Source of the DNA: JAJFKX01 sp965230265
GTDB lineage: Bacteria; Pseudomonadota; Gammaproteobacteria; Xanthomonadales; Wenzhouxiangellaceae
DNA: 64,000 nucleotides
Assembly: GCA_965230265.1 (NCBI GenBank)
Contig: OZ245999.1
Coordinates: 2,728,001 to 2,792,000, forward strand
Direction: 5' to 3'
Position 1 is the stretch's first letter. The number at the start of each line of letters is the position of its first letter. This document shows positions 41,646-51,357 of the stretch, piece by piece. Position numbers and translations under genes: made by a program. A model generated the notes under the pieces. That model saw nothing but the letters and a program-made list of their open reading frames with translations, searched no databases and was not told the origin of the DNA.

Positions 41646-42404
41646 ATGGTGAAAACACAGCAATCATCTACTACTCATTTCGGCTACCGGGATGTCCCCG
41701 TCGACGAGAAGCAACACTTGGTTGGCCAGGTATTCAGCTCGGTCGCACAGCGCTATGACGTAATGAATGACATGATGTCGATGGGTGTGCACCGCTTATG
41801 GAAACGCCACTTTGTTGCCACCAGTGGTATTCGCCCTGGTGCCAGGGTTTTGGACTTGGCGGGTGGTACTGGTGATATTGCCGTGTTGCTGCACAAACAA
41901 ATCCGTGGGCAAGGGCAGATTATATTGTCCGATATCAACTCGGATATGCTCAACGTTGGCCGCCAGAGACTTTTGGACCGTGGTTTGACCAGTGCTATTG
42001 AGTACGCTCAGGTCAATGCTGAAAAGCTACCATTCCCCGATCAATATTTTGACGCCATTACCATGGCTTTTGGGCTACGCAATGTCACTAACCAGCTTGC
42101 AGCATTGCAGGAGATGCAGCGGGTACTCAAACCTGGTGGGCGGGCCCTGGTGCTGGAATTTTCGAAAATGCGTGATGAGCTACCGCGCAAGCTATACGAT
42201 TGGTACTCTTTTAATGTCCTGCCACGCTTGGGTTCGGCAATTGCCAACGATGCTGATAGCTATCAATACTTGGCAGAATCGATTCGCAAACACCCTGCAC
42301 AGCAACCGCTTAAAGCACTGTTTCTGGAAGCTGGCTTTGCCGCAGCTGATTACCGCAACCTGAGCGGTGGCATGGTCGCTATTCATCGTGGAGTCCGTGC
42401 CTGA
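41646..42404 (+). CDS. ubiE: Demethylmenaquinone/2-polyprenyl-benzoquinol C-methyltransferase
   Basis: SAM-dependent C-methylation in ubiquinone (and menaquinone, where made) synthesis. 252 residues. Markers are VFSSVAQRYDVMNDMMSMGVHRLWKR (UbiE signature 1), VLDLAGGTGDIAVLL, SDINSDML, NAEKLPFPDQYFDAITMAFGLRNV and LSGGMVAIHRGV at the C-terminus. It leads a tight ubiE-ubiJ-ubiB operon: its stop overlaps the ubiJ ATG by one base (TGATG). Confidence 0.97.
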   Translation: MVKTQQSSTTHFGYRDVPVDEKQHLVGQVFSSVAQRYDVMNDMMSMGVHRLWKRHFVATSGIRPGARVLDLAGGTGDIAVLLHKQIRGQGQIILSDINSDMLNVGRQRLLDRGLTSAIEYAQVNAEKLPFPDQYFDAITMAFGLRNVTNQLAALQEMQRVLKPGGRALVLEFSKMRDELPRKLYDWYSFNVLPRLGSAIANDADSYQYLAESIRKHPAQQPLKALFLEAGFAAADYRNLSGGMVAIHRGVRA

Positions 42405-43009
42405 TGACGAACAGTGAGCCATCCGGGTTTCTCACCCCGATACCCGGTATAGCTGCACGGCTGATAACGGCCACATTGCAGCGTGCCCGTGCTCTACACA
42501 ACGGGCAATTGCCAAACCTGCCCAGCCAACCGTTTGCTGTCAACCTGAATGGCCTGGGTTTTGCACTGGAATTTTCTGCGAACAACAGCGGGCAGGTTAA
42601 TGTAACCAGCCGTAAACAAACCAAGCTGGATACCATCATCAATGCCAGCCCGACTACTCTGGCACTACAAACGACAAACACACAACCAGCAGGGCGTATT
42701 GAAATCCAGGGTGATGCTTTGCTCGCTCAACGCTGGCAGCAATACTTTGTGGCCTTAAACCCTGATTGGGAAAAAGGTTTCAGCGAGCGACTTGGCCCAG
42801 TACTGGGCTATCAACTGTCGCAGGGGCTAAAACAATTACTGGCGGCTGCTCGTAACAACAGTCAACATGGTGGTGAAATGCTCAGCGAGTACTTGCAGGA
42901 AGAATCCCGTTTATTGGTGACACGTACCGAAATGCAGCATTTTCTGGATGATGTTGATGAGCTCGCCGAACGCTTAGCACGCCTGCAAGCGACACAGGCC
43001 ACACCATGA
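42404..43009 (+). CDS. ubiJ: Ubiquinone biosynthesis accessory factor UbiJ (SCP2 domain)
   Basis: A 201-residue cytosolic protein with an N-terminal SCP2-like lipid-binding fold and a C-terminal helical tail (SRLLVTRTEMQHFLDDVDELAERLARL). In E. coli UbiJ scaffolds the soluble Ubi complex and binds the polyprenyl intermediates. Sequence conservation is low, as is usual, and the assignment rests largely on the position between ubiE and ubiB. It overlaps ubiB by 4 bp (ATGA). Confidence 0.92.
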   Translation: MTNSEPSGFLTPIPGIAARLITATLQRARALHNGQLPNLPSQPFAVNLNGLGFALEFSANNSGQVNVTSRKQTKLDTIINASPTTLALQTTNTQPAGRIEIQGDALLAQRWQQYFVALNPDWEKGFSERLGPVLGYQLSQGLKQLLAAARNNSQHGGEMLSEYLQEESRLLVTRTEMQHFLDDVDELAERLARLQATQATP

Positions 43010-44646
43010 AAAACCCTTTACGCCATAGCTGGCGGTTATTGACCATCAGCGCCACCTTAAGTCGTTACCGGCTGGATGAATTGGTTCACGGTGCACACTG
43101 GTTCCGACCGATTACCTGGCTAGTACCAGGTCGTCGTGACACCCGATCAATGCCGCGAGGCCAACGTCTGCGCCTGGCGTTGCAAGAACTTGGTCCCGTG
43201 TTCGTCAAATTTGGTCAGGTGCTATCCACACGCCGCGATTTGCTGCCCGCCGATATCGCCGATGAGCTGGCCAAACTGCAGGATGCAGTAGAGCCTTTTC
43301 CTGGTGATCAGGCGCGCGCCATCATCGAAGCCCAGCTGGAAAAGCCGATAGAACAATTATTTTCAGCTTTTGATGAACAGCCGCTGGCTTCAGCTTCTAT
43401 CGCTCAAGTTCACACTGCAACATTAAACGACGGTCAATCGGTAGTGGTTAAAGTCGTACGCCCAGGTATTGATCAGCGCATCGGCCGTGATGTGGCACTG
43501 CTACAAACCCTGGCTGGTCTGGCCCAGCGCTATCACCCGGAAGGCGAACGCATTCGCCCTGTAGATATTGTGCATGAATTTGAAACGTTTATTCATGATG
43601 AACTGGATATGCAACGCGAAGCCGCCAATGCCAGTTTGCTGCGTCGCTACCATCAACATTCCCACGATGTCTATATACCGCAGGTCTATTGGAACTACTG
43701 CAAACAACGGGTACTGGTTATGGAACGGGTACACGGCATTCCAATCAAAGACAAACAACAACTGCGTGAGCGTGGTTTTAATATGCAGCGTCTGGCCAAA
43801 CGCGGCATTCGTCTGTTTTACACCCAGGTCTTTCGTGACAACCTGTTCCATGCTGATATGCACCCCGGTAACCTGCTGGTTGCTGAAGACAATCCGGATG
43901 ACCCCAAAATCATCGCTTTGGATTTTGGCATTGTCGCTTCATTGCCAGCCAAGGATCTGTATTACATCGGCGAAAACTTTCTGGCCATTTTTGATCAACA
44001 GTACCGGCGTGTTGCCGAATTACACGTCGAAGCTGGCTGGGTACCGGCAGATACCCGCCTGGATGAAATGGAAGCCAGTGTGCGCACGGTCTGCGAATCC
44101 AGCTTTACCCGGCCATTGAGTGAAATTTCATTTGGACAAATGTTATTGCAGCTATTTTCTGTAGCACGACGTTTCAAATTGACGATTCAACCACAGTTGA
44201 TCATGCTGCAGAAAACCCTGTTGAACATTGAAGGGCTGGGGCGTGATTTGTACCCTGACCTGGATTTATGGGCCGTAGCCAAGCCAGAACTGGAAGCCAT
44301 CGTACGCGATAAGCGCAGCCCGGCTACTACCCTAAAAGCTATCCGGCGCCGCTTGCCCATGCTCATGGAGCGCACGCCAGATATGCCAGGGCTGATTCAT
44401 AAGACACTAAAAAAAGCGGCTGCAGGCGAGCTGGTCACACAAATGCAACACCCTGGCCTAGATCGCTTGCCGGATGACTTTCGTCAACTGCGACGTTCTA
44501 TTATCAACGCCATATTAGGTGGTAGCTTGCTGATCAGTGGTACCGTGTTACTGGCTTTTCCAGCCGGGCCGGTGCTGTTTTCTGTTCCAGTGATCAGTCT
44601 GGGCTGTTGGTTAGCTGGTCTGGTAGCCATCATCAGCGCCCGTTAA
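43006..44646 (+). CDS. ubiB: UbiB, atypical ADCK/ABC1-family kinase-like ATPase of ubiquinone synthesis
   Basis: 546 residues, matching the E. coli length. The ADCK features are present: KFGQVLSTRRDLLPADIADELAKLQD (the KxGQ motif), the Ala-rich loop LASASIAQVHTA, VVKVVRPGI, VLVMERVHGIP, FRDNLFHADMHPGNLLV and IALDFGIV. The C-terminal ~45 residues form two membrane helices (GGSLLISGTVLLAFPAGPVLF...). It is the last gene of the operon; ~317 bp of apparently empty sequence follows. Confidence 0.97.
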   Translation: MKNPLRHSWRLLTISATLSRYRLDELVHGAHWFRPITWLVPGRRDTRSMPRGQRLRLALQELGPVFVKFGQVLSTRRDLLPADIADELAKLQDAVEPFPGDQARAIIEAQLEKPIEQLFSAFDEQPLASASIAQVHTATLNDGQSVVVKVVRPGIDQRIGRDVALLQTLAGLAQRYHPEGERIRPVDIVHEFETFIHDELDMQREAANASLLRRYHQHSHDVYIPQVYWNYCKQRVLVMERVHGIPIKDKQQLRERGFNMQRLAKRGIRLFYTQVFRDNLFHADMHPGNLLVAEDNPDDPKIIALDFGIVASLPAKDLYYIGENFLAIFDQQYRRVAELHVEAGWVPADTRLDEMEASVRTVCESSFTRPLSEISFGQMLLQLFSVARRFKLTIQPQLIMLQKTLLNIEGLGRDLYPDLDLWAVAKPELEAIVRDKRSPATTLKAIRRRLPMLMERTPDMPGLIHKTLKKAAAGELVTQMQHPGLDRLPDDFRQLRRSIINAILGGSLLISGTVLLAFPAGPVLFSVPVISLGCWLAGLVAIISAR

Positions 44647-44963
44647 AGCTGTCATGACATGACTCATATCACTGAGCATAGCTGGTACCATCAGCTCTGC
44701 TCGAGGTTTGCGCTGCATCTATGCATCATGGCAGTTTCCAAGCATGACATTTCAACGCATTTTATCGGTACCTTATCGTAACACCGCAACCTTTTATTCC
44801 TCTGACTGCATCTTATCTATAAGAAACGGCCAACCTGAAACATGGCTGGTATACCCAACTTTTGGCAGTGTCCGGGCTAGTGCTTATCAGCTAGGCTGCT
44901 GGAAGCTTTCCCTAAGTTTTTAGTCATGCCAATACACTGCAACAATCACAGGTAAACACTGCA
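44647..44963. other. 317-bp intergenic region, nothing recognised
   Basis: Between ubiB and the sulfotransferase-like gene. A small inverted repeat AGCTG...CAGCT occurs at ~44,679-44,695 but no U run follows, so it is not called a terminator. No gene or other signal is seen. Confidence 0.5.
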
Positions 44964-46001
44964 ATGTCGATAGGCAGTTCAACAGATAACCCCCTGATCA
45001 ACCCTTACTGGTTGTTGTTTGACATCAATGTCATCCGTTCGCAATGTCAGTGGTTATACATTACCCCGGAGCAACGTAAGCAGTTGCCATTTATGGATCA
45101 ACGGCTATTGGATACCGGTTTCAAGCGAGCCGGCGTGCCATTGACAGAGTTTTCAATCGCTACTGACCAGGTCCCCGATGGTCGCTGGATATTCCATGCT
45201 GGTCATTGTGGCTCCACTCTGCTGGCACAGATTCTGGGGGATAACCCACAAACCAATGCTTTGCGTGAACCCCAGGTACTGCGCACTCTGGCCAACCTGA
45301 AACGTGAGGCCGGTTTGCCCTGGCACCGTGTCGATGAAACACAATGGCGAGAATGGCTGGCAACGGCCATCGCCTTTCTTGGCAGACCGACCGATCCTGC
45401 CCAACAGCAAATGCTGCTAAAAGCCACCAGCCATTGCAACAATCTGATTGATCCGGTGCTGGCCTTGCCCGGGCAGCAGCGCTTATTGCTGCTATCGGTT
45501 ACCCTGCCAGTCTACCTGGCCACCATGTTGGGCAGCACTCAACACCTGCTGGATATTGATGGCTTTATCCAGGCGCATATGCAGGATTTAATCAAACGCT
45601 TCCCAGAACTGGAATTTCGTATTCCAACACTCAATGCCACACAGAAAATAGCCATTACATGGTTAACCCATATGCTGGCATTTTTGGATGCCGAGATCAC
45701 CAGCCCACAGCAGGTTATGTTGATGAATTTTGAACATTGGCTCACAGCGCCCGAGCAACACACCGCCACCATTACCGATCATCTGGATATGCAAAGCGTG
45801 TCATCACACACCCTGAAACGCTGGCTGGGGTGCTATGCCAAAAACCCTGCACAACCTTACTCGCCGGATCAACGGCGCGCCCGGCTGGCATACTCTACCA
45901 ATCAAAACGCTGCCCAGATATTGGCTGCGCGGCTATGGTTGGAACAATGGCTGCGGGCTTATCCGCAACACGCACTGGCATTACGCCCGTGGCTGGCGTA
46001 A
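44964..46001 (+). CDS. P-loop sulfotransferase-like protein
   Basis: 345 residues. The segment WIFHAGHCGSTLLAQILGDNP (~77-97) resembles the 5'-phosphosulfate-binding loop of PAPS sulfotransferases (typically SSGRCGSTLL). The downstream helix NALREPQVL fits the next family element. The rest is helical and poorly conserved by eye, and I cannot identify the 3'-phosphate-binding motif with certainty. No sulfate-activation genes are adjacent. It may be a sulfotransferase or another P-loop member of that superfamily. It converges with the SDR gene 31 bp away. Confidence 0.6.
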   Translation: MSIGSSTDNPLINPYWLLFDINVIRSQCQWLYITPEQRKQLPFMDQRLLDTGFKRAGVPLTEFSIATDQVPDGRWIFHAGHCGSTLLAQILGDNPQTNALREPQVLRTLANLKREAGLPWHRVDETQWREWLATAIAFLGRPTDPAQQQMLLKATSHCNNLIDPVLALPGQQRLLLLSVTLPVYLATMLGSTQHLLDIDGFIQAHMQDLIKRFPELEFRIPTLNATQKIAITWLTHMLAFLDAEITSPQQVMLMNFEHWLTAPEQHTATITDHLDMQSVSSHTLKRWLGCYAKNPAQPYSPDQRRARLAYSTNQNAAQILAARLWLEQWLRAYPQHALALRPWLA

Positions 46002-46032
46002 GAGCGATTCATGCCAGCCAACCGCCAGCAGT

Positions 46033-46800
46033 TCATGAAAAGAAATTAATCCCCATACCCCCATCCACGCTCAAACATTGTCCTGTGACATAACTGGACG
46101 CTGGCATACAAAAAAAAGCGGTTGCCGCGGCCATTTCTTCTGCACTGGCAATCCGTTTCATTGGTGTGCGTGACAAAACCGATTGACGATAATCATCATC
46201 CTGCAACACCTGCTGCGCCAGCGGCGTATCGGTATACCACGGCGCAATTGCATTGACTCGAATACCATCACTGGCCCATTCAACCGCCAGATTACGAGTC
46301 ATTTGCAACATCGCCGCTTTGGTCATGCCATACACCACCCCGGTGCGCATATGGGCAATGCCCGCAACTGAAGCGATATTGACGACCGAAGCATTGTCAC
46401 TGTGTCGCAGCCATGGATAACAAGCCTGGGTCAAAAAAAATGCACTTTCCAGGTTAGTCGCAAATAAATGCTGATATTGCTCTGCAGAATACTCAATAGC
46501 TGGTAAACGAATATTGCTACCCACATTATTGACCAAACAATTGAGCCAGCCCCAACGTTGCTCAAGCTTTTCGAGCAACCTTGAACGCTGTTCTGCATCG
46601 ATTAAATCTGCAGTACTGGTTTCTACTGCTGCCTCACCATATTGCTGACGCAATTGGTCTGCATATCGCTGCAGCTGTTGCTCCCCGCGCGCCACTAACC
46701 ATACCTGTGCACCACGCTCCAGCAATACCTCGGCAACGGCTGCGCCTATACCTTTACTGGCACCGGTGACCAGTGCTCGCTGGCCATTCATTTTCCACAT
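46033..46800 (-). CDS. Short-chain dehydrogenase/reductase (SDR, tropinone-reductase-like)
   Basis: 255 residues. Rossmann motif TGASKGIGAAVAEVL, NNVGSN at the end of strand 4, the catalytic Ser (VVNIASVAGIAH), and YGMTKAAMLQMTRNLAVEWASDGIRVNAIAPWYTDTPL with catalytic Tyr-x3-Lys and the PxxxxT cofactor-binding loop. The C-terminus FFCMPASSYVTGQCLSVDGGM is of the tropinone-reductase-like/FabG branch. Substrate unknown. The ATG at 46800 has AGGA upstream; an internal ATG at 46791 is an alternative. It lies 31 bp downstream of sppA and probably shares its transcript direction. Confidence 0.92.
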   Translation of the reverse strand: MWKMNGQRALVTGASKGIGAAVAEVLLERGAQVWLVARGEQQLQRYADQLRQQYGEAAVETSTADLIDAEQRSRLLEKLEQRWGWLNCLVNNVGSNIRLPAIEYSAEQYQHLFATNLESAFFLTQACYPWLRHSDNASVVNIASVAGIAHMRTGVVYGMTKAAMLQMTRNLAVEWASDGIRVNAIAPWYTDTPLAQQVLQDDDYRQSVLSRTPMKRIASAEEMAAATAFFCMPASSYVTGQCLSVDGGMGINFFS

Positions 46801-46831
46801 GATGATTCGTCCTAATTATGGATACCGATGA

Positions 46832-48691
46832 TTACGGTTCAACACACAGACAGTGTGCCAGAATTCCTGGTCGTTGATAATGCCGTAGCAGTGGCGCCAA
46901 CTGCTGCTGCAATTGATCTTCCAGTTGTTTGGGCAATTGCCATTGGCTGCGTGGGATTAGTTTCTGAGGGTCAACATTCAAACTGGCCAACAACCGTGCA
47001 GACCAACCAGTCACCAATGCTTCCCAGCCACTGACAGCAGGTTCTATCCATTTGACTTGATAATCATTGTCCAAATCCGCGCGAATAGCCGCCGCTTCAA
47101 TCACTGCCTGCAGCCCCCCCTGCTGATCAATCAAATCGCGCTCTAAAGCCTGCTGCCCACTCCACACCCTACCCTGAGCAACTTCATTAACATCCTCCGG
47201 GCTCATCTCCCGGTACTCGGCCACCAGACCGATAAAATCATCATAACCATCTTCGATCAAAGACTGAATCAACGCTTTGGTGCTCTCTGATAACTCCCTG
47301 TCTACACGTAAGCCGCCTGCCAGCTCAGTCGTGCCAACACCGTCGGTATAAACACCAAGTTTGGCCAGTGAGTCCTGAAAAGTCGGGATAATGCCAAAAA
47401 TACCAATTGAGCCGGTCACAGTGCCGCTGTTTGACCATACTTCGTCAGCCCCCATGGCGATCCAGTATCCACCAGAAGCCGCCACATTGCCCATGCTGAC
47501 CAACACCGGTTTACCTGCTTCTTTTAGATTAACCATTTCCTGGCGAATCACCTCGGAAGCAAATGCATCACCACCTGGACTATCAATTCTTAATACCACG
47601 GCTTTGACACTGCTATCGGTCGCAGCCTGCCGTAACAAAGCAGACAAATCTGCGGACCCAGTCATCCCGGGTTCGGCGCTACCGCTAACTATTTCACCCT
47701 CTGCAACCACAATACCGATATTGGCCCTATTGGTGCTGCCGGGAGCATGCCGCCTGACATAATCCAGAAAATGTATTTGCCGAAAACCGTCGCTACCATC
47801 TCTGGCCCCCTGTTGAGCCAGTCTGACACGGACTTCTGGACGGGTTTTAACGTCGTCAACCAAACCCATATCCATCGCCACCTGAGCAGCATCACCTTGC
47901 TGAACCTGCATTCGTTGTGCATAGCGATTGATGCTGCGTTCCAGCACATCTACCGGCAACCCGCGGTTTTGCGCAACATTTTCCAGGTATTGCGCCCACA
48001 GACCATCCAATAAATATAATCTGGCTTGTTTATCCTCGGGCGACATATCCGAGCGGGTATAAGGTTCAGCGGCAGATTTAAATTGCCCTACACGAAACAG
48101 ATTCACATCAACCGCCAGTCGATCCAAACCCTCCTTATAGTAATTTCGATAGGCTGAAAAGCCGTCTAACCACACCAAGCCACCCGGTTCCAACCATACC
48201 TCATCAGCTAGACTGGCCAGGTAATATTGGTTTTGTTCCATAAACGCACCCAATGCATAAACCGGCTTTCCGCTGCTTTTAAAATCGGTAATGGCTACCT
48301 GCAATTCCTGTAAATTGGCAAAACCAATGGCCCATAACTGGCGCACATCAATGAACAACTGAGTGATTTTTTTATCATCGCGAGCGAGCTCGATAGCACG
48401 AAGCATATCGCGCAGTCGGGTTTCTGGCTGACTGTTACCGGTCAAATCATTGAATGTCCGTTCAAATGCTGTGCCTGTATATTGCTCTACCACAAAGCCT
48501 TGTGGCTGCAACAACAAGGTGGTTTTGGATTTAATGGGCTCCACGCCATCAGGACCGAAAAACAGTACCAGGACAAATATCACCAACGCCAAAAACAGCA
48601 GATTAAAGACCGCCCGGCGAAACCAGGTCAGCCCGTCCCAAAATCCAAACCAGATACGCGCTAAAAAGCCGCGCTGTTGATGTTCTGTCAT
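46832..48691 (-). CDS. sppA: Signal peptide peptidase SppA, 67K type
   Basis: A membrane-bound serine protease that degrades cleaved signal peptides. 619 residues, the E. coli length (618), so the duplicated two-domain form. One membrane helix (~28-46) is followed by two tandem S49 domains. The Ser/Lys dyad is split between them as expected: Lys205 in VGQFKSAAEPYT and Ser406 in GNVAASGGYW. RIDSPGGDAFASEVI and WSNSGTVTGSIGIFG are also typical. Upstream lies ~240 bp of non-coding DNA before the MATE gene. Confidence 0.96.
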   Translation of the reverse strand: MTEHQQRGFLARIWFGFWDGLTWFRRAVFNLLFLALVIFVLVLFFGPDGVEPIKSKTTLLLQPQGFVVEQYTGTAFERTFNDLTGNSQPETRLRDMLRAIELARDDKKITQLFIDVRQLWAIGFANLQELQVAITDFKSSGKPVYALGAFMEQNQYYLASLADEVWLEPGGLVWLDGFSAYRNYYKEGLDRLAVDVNLFRVGQFKSAAEPYTRSDMSPEDKQARLYLLDGLWAQYLENVAQNRGLPVDVLERSINRYAQRMQVQQGDAAQVAMDMGLVDDVKTRPEVRVRLAQQGARDGSDGFRQIHFLDYVRRHAPGSTNRANIGIVVAEGEIVSGSAEPGMTGSADLSALLRQAATDSSVKAVVLRIDSPGGDAFASEVIRQEMVNLKEAGKPVLVSMGNVAASGGYWIAMGADEVWSNSGTVTGSIGIFGIIPTFQDSLAKLGVYTDGVGTTELAGGLRVDRELSESTKALIQSLIEDGYDDFIGLVAEYREMSPEDVNEVAQGRVWSGQQALERDLIDQQGGLQAVIEAAAIRADLDNDYQVKWIEPAVSGWEALVTGWSARLLASLNVDPQKLIPRSQWQLPKQLEDQLQQQLAPLLRHYQRPGILAHCLCVEP

Positions 48692-48928
48692 CTAATATTC
48701 CTGCGGTGCAGTGTTGCAGATAGTTCCATTATTTAGTTTAGGCCAGTACTTTCGGGTTAACAATCTGACTGATGGCATATAAACAAAGGCAAAGTGCTGC
48801 AGCTTATGTCACCTGTTGCCCGTTCGATTAAGCCCGCCCTCATGGCTAAACCCAATCTAAAAATACTAATAAGAGTAATATTGAAAATACTCACACATAA
48901 GCACCACAACCGTTTATCGCTGCCCGGA

Positions 48929-50359
48929 TCAGAGGTTGTTTTCTATTAAGCGCCGACTGGTCCGCCAAAACCTGACACCCAATAACCACGCCGCTACTGT
49001 CAACCCGGCAATCATGCCCGTCCACATACCGGCTGCGCCCCACTCCATCCGAAATGTCAGCCACCAACCCAATGGCATACCCACTATCCAATAAGCGATG
49101 ACTGTGTAGACCATCGGTATGCGTGTATCTTTATAGCCACGCAAGGCACCGCCGGCTGCTGCTTGAATACCATCAGGGAATTGGAATATCGCGGCGATCA
49201 TCAACAGGCTGATGGCCAGCGGAATTACCTCTGTATCCGTGGTATACCAACCGACAACCCAGGCAGGAGCAAACAGCATCAATGCTGCAGCCACGCTTTG
49301 AGTACCTAAGGTTAGACCGATACCCACCTGACCAGCCAATCGGGCAGCGATAGGGTCTTGTCTGCCCAAGGCATTGCCTACTCGCACAGTAATTGCCCCA
49401 CCCAAGCCCAATGGCACCATAAAACACAATGCTGAGAAATTGATAGCAATTTGATGTGCCGCAATGGGGATATGGCCCAGCGAGCCGATTAACAGCGCCG
49501 CACCTACAAATAAACTGCCTTCAACAAAAATCATGCCGCCAACCGGCAAACCCACCCGCAAAAGTTCTTTCAACTCCAACCAGTTTGGCCAATCAAACCG
49601 GGCCAGCACAGCATAAGGTCGATAACCTTTACGCCAAGCAACCCAGATTAATAACGCAATAAACTGCGTCCAATAAATTAATGAGGTGCTCCACCCACAA
49701 CCCACCGCGCCCATGGCTGGCAATCCCAGCTTGCCATACATAAAAATGTAGTTGGCCGGCACATTCATGAGCACCCCCATAAAGCCTATCCACATGGTTG
49801 GTCCAGTTTTGCCGACACCTTCACTAAAAAAACGCAGCGCCAGCAGCAAGCCGATTCCCAGCCCGCCCCATGACAAAGCACTGAGATACTGCAAAGCAAT
49901 CGGCGTCACTTCAGCGTCCACACCGATGACCGCCAACAGTGGTGCACAATTGCGGACACAAAACCAGATCAATAAGCCCAACAGTAAGCCCAGCCAGCAC
50001 CCCTGACGGGTTACAGCGCCAGCCCGTTGCTTTTGTTCTGCCCCATCCAGATGAGAAACCGCAGGTGGTACCGCCATCATCACACCGATAACAAACAAAA
50101 ACACCGCCGACCACACCGCACCACCTATGGCAATAGCGCCAAGGCTAACCGCACCCAATCGGCCAGCCATCACGGTATCGATAAAATTCATGCCCATATT
50201 GGCCATGTTGCCAATGATGATTGGGCTGGCCAGCAGCACGGTACGTTTGATATCAAACCATATGCCTGTGTTCACTGCAGCGGGGGTCGGTATACTGGCC
50301 CCGGTATCAGGTGTTTGTGGAGTTTGTGATGTCACGTCGTGCATGGGTGAGTGGTGCAT
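48929..50359 (-). CDS. MATE-family multidrug/Na+ antiporter (NorM-like)
   Basis: 476 residues with about 12 membrane helices. The MATE pattern is clear: SPIIIGNMANMGMNFIDTVMAGRLGAVSLGAIAIGGAVWS in the first bundle and PLGLGGAITVRVGNALGRQDPIAARLAG in the second. It probably exports cationic drugs in exchange for Na+ or H+. The start is uncertain. The ATG at 50359 overlaps the 5' end of the divergent epimerase gene by 31 bp; an internal GTG at 50275 would remove 28 polar residues and clear the overlap. Neither has a strong ribosome-binding site. Confidence 0.92.
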   Translation of the reverse strand: MHHSPMHDVTSQTPQTPDTGASIPTPAAVNTGIWFDIKRTVLLASPIIIGNMANMGMNFIDTVMAGRLGAVSLGAIAIGGAVWSAVFLFVIGVMMAVPPAVSHLDGAEQKQRAGAVTRQGCWLGLLLGLLIWFCVRNCAPLLAVIGVDAEVTPIALQYLSALSWGGLGIGLLLALRFFSEGVGKTGPTMWIGFMGVLMNVPANYIFMYGKLGLPAMGAVGCGWSTSLIYWTQFIALLIWVAWRKGYRPYAVLARFDWPNWLELKELLRVGLPVGGMIFVEGSLFVGAALLIGSLGHIPIAAHQIAINFSALCFMVPLGLGGAITVRVGNALGRQDPIAARLAGQVGIGLTLGTQSVAAALMLFAPAWVVGWYTTDTEVIPLAISLLMIAAIFQFPDGIQAAAGGALRGYKDTRIPMVYTVIAYWIVGMPLGWWLTFRMEWGAAGMWTGMIAGLTVAAWLLGVRFWRTSRRLIENNL

Positions 50360-51324
50360 CGGGGTTTGTCGGTATTAACGTAGTGCGAGAATTGGCCAAC
50401 CAAGGCTGGGACATCACCATATTCTGCCGACCGACAGCCGATCTCAGCGATTTGAATGATTTGCAATTGGATATTCGTCATGGTGATCTCACCTTGGCCA
50501 ATGATGTTCTGGCTTCAATGCCAAAAGACACTGATAGCGTATTTCATATTGCTGCCGACACCAGTGTGTGGTCACGCTATGCCAGCCGCCAAACCCGTGT
50601 CAACGTCGATGGTACCCGGCATGTGATTGATGCTGCAATGCAGCAAGGTGTGCGACGCATGATACACACCTCCAGCTTTGCTACCTGGGGTATCCAGCAT
50701 GGCATTATCAACGAAAACACCCCGGTAAGCACAGCCCATCATTGGATTAATTACATCAAAACCAAATGTGCAGCGCGCGATTTGGTTTTAGACGCTGTCA
50801 AACAAGGCTTATCTGCAGTGATTGTTTGCCCTGGTCATATTCTTGGCCCCTATGACCGACATAACTGGGCACGCTTGTTTTTAATGCTGGCCGACGGCTC
50901 CCTGCCCGGTGTTCCACCTGGTTCTGGTGCCTTTGCTGATGTCCGTCAAATTGCCAAAGCCCAGCTCAAAGCGGCAGACACCGGTGCCAGTGGTGAGCAG
51001 TTTTTACTGGGTGGACAATCCATCAGTTACCTGGAACTACTGCAGCAGGCTGCCGACCAGTTACAAGTTAAAGCGCCACACCGCACCACACCAGCATGGG
51101 TGCTAAAAAGCTTATCGCGTATTTTGCAGGCTGCCAGTCACATCACTGGCAAAGAACCACGCGTCACCCCCGAAGCTGCTGCAATGATAACCGGCCATAT
51201 GCATTGTGACAGCAGTAAAGCAGAGCTAGTACTCGATTATAAGCAAACGCCCATTTCCGAACTGCTGACGGTCACATTACAATGGTTGGGTGAGCAACAA
51301 TTGCTTTCCACACCACATAATTAA
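50329..51324 (+). CDS. NAD(P)-dependent epimerase/dehydratase (extended SDR, 3-beta-HSD/DFR-like)
   Basis: 331 residues from ATG 50329, preceded by GTGGAG. The Rossmann motif VSGASGFVGINVVREL, the acidic GDL strand, VFHIAADTSVWSRYA, and the catalytic region INYIKTKCAARDLV (Tyr-x3-Lys) are all seen, then VCPGHILGPYDRHNWARLF. It belongs to the dihydroflavonol-reductase/3-beta-hydroxysteroid-dehydrogenase-like extended SDRs; substrate unknown. It is divergent from the MATE transporter, sharing a very compact 5' region, and is followed 34 bp later by the DUF3667 gene. Confidence 0.88.
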   Translation: MSRRAWVSGASGFVGINVVRELANQGWDITIFCRPTADLSDLNDLQLDIRHGDLTLANDVLASMPKDTDSVFHIAADTSVWSRYASRQTRVNVDGTRHVIDAAMQQGVRRMIHTSSFATWGIQHGIINENTPVSTAHHWINYIKTKCAARDLVLDAVKQGLSAVIVCPGHILGPYDRHNWARLFLMLADGSLPGVPPGSGAFADVRQIAKAQLKAADTGASGEQFLLGGQSISYLELLQQAADQLQVKAPHRTTPAWVLKSLSRILQAASHITGKEPRVTPEAAAMITGHMHCDSSKAELVLDYKQTPISELLTVTLQWLGEQQLLSTPHN

Positions 51325-51357
51325 ATAAAGTAACCATCAGAGTAACAGGATAAGCGC

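Noticed and set aside
44708..44923. 71-codon plus-strand ORF after ubiB
   Set aside because: No ribosome-binding site, no family resemblance; looks like chance.
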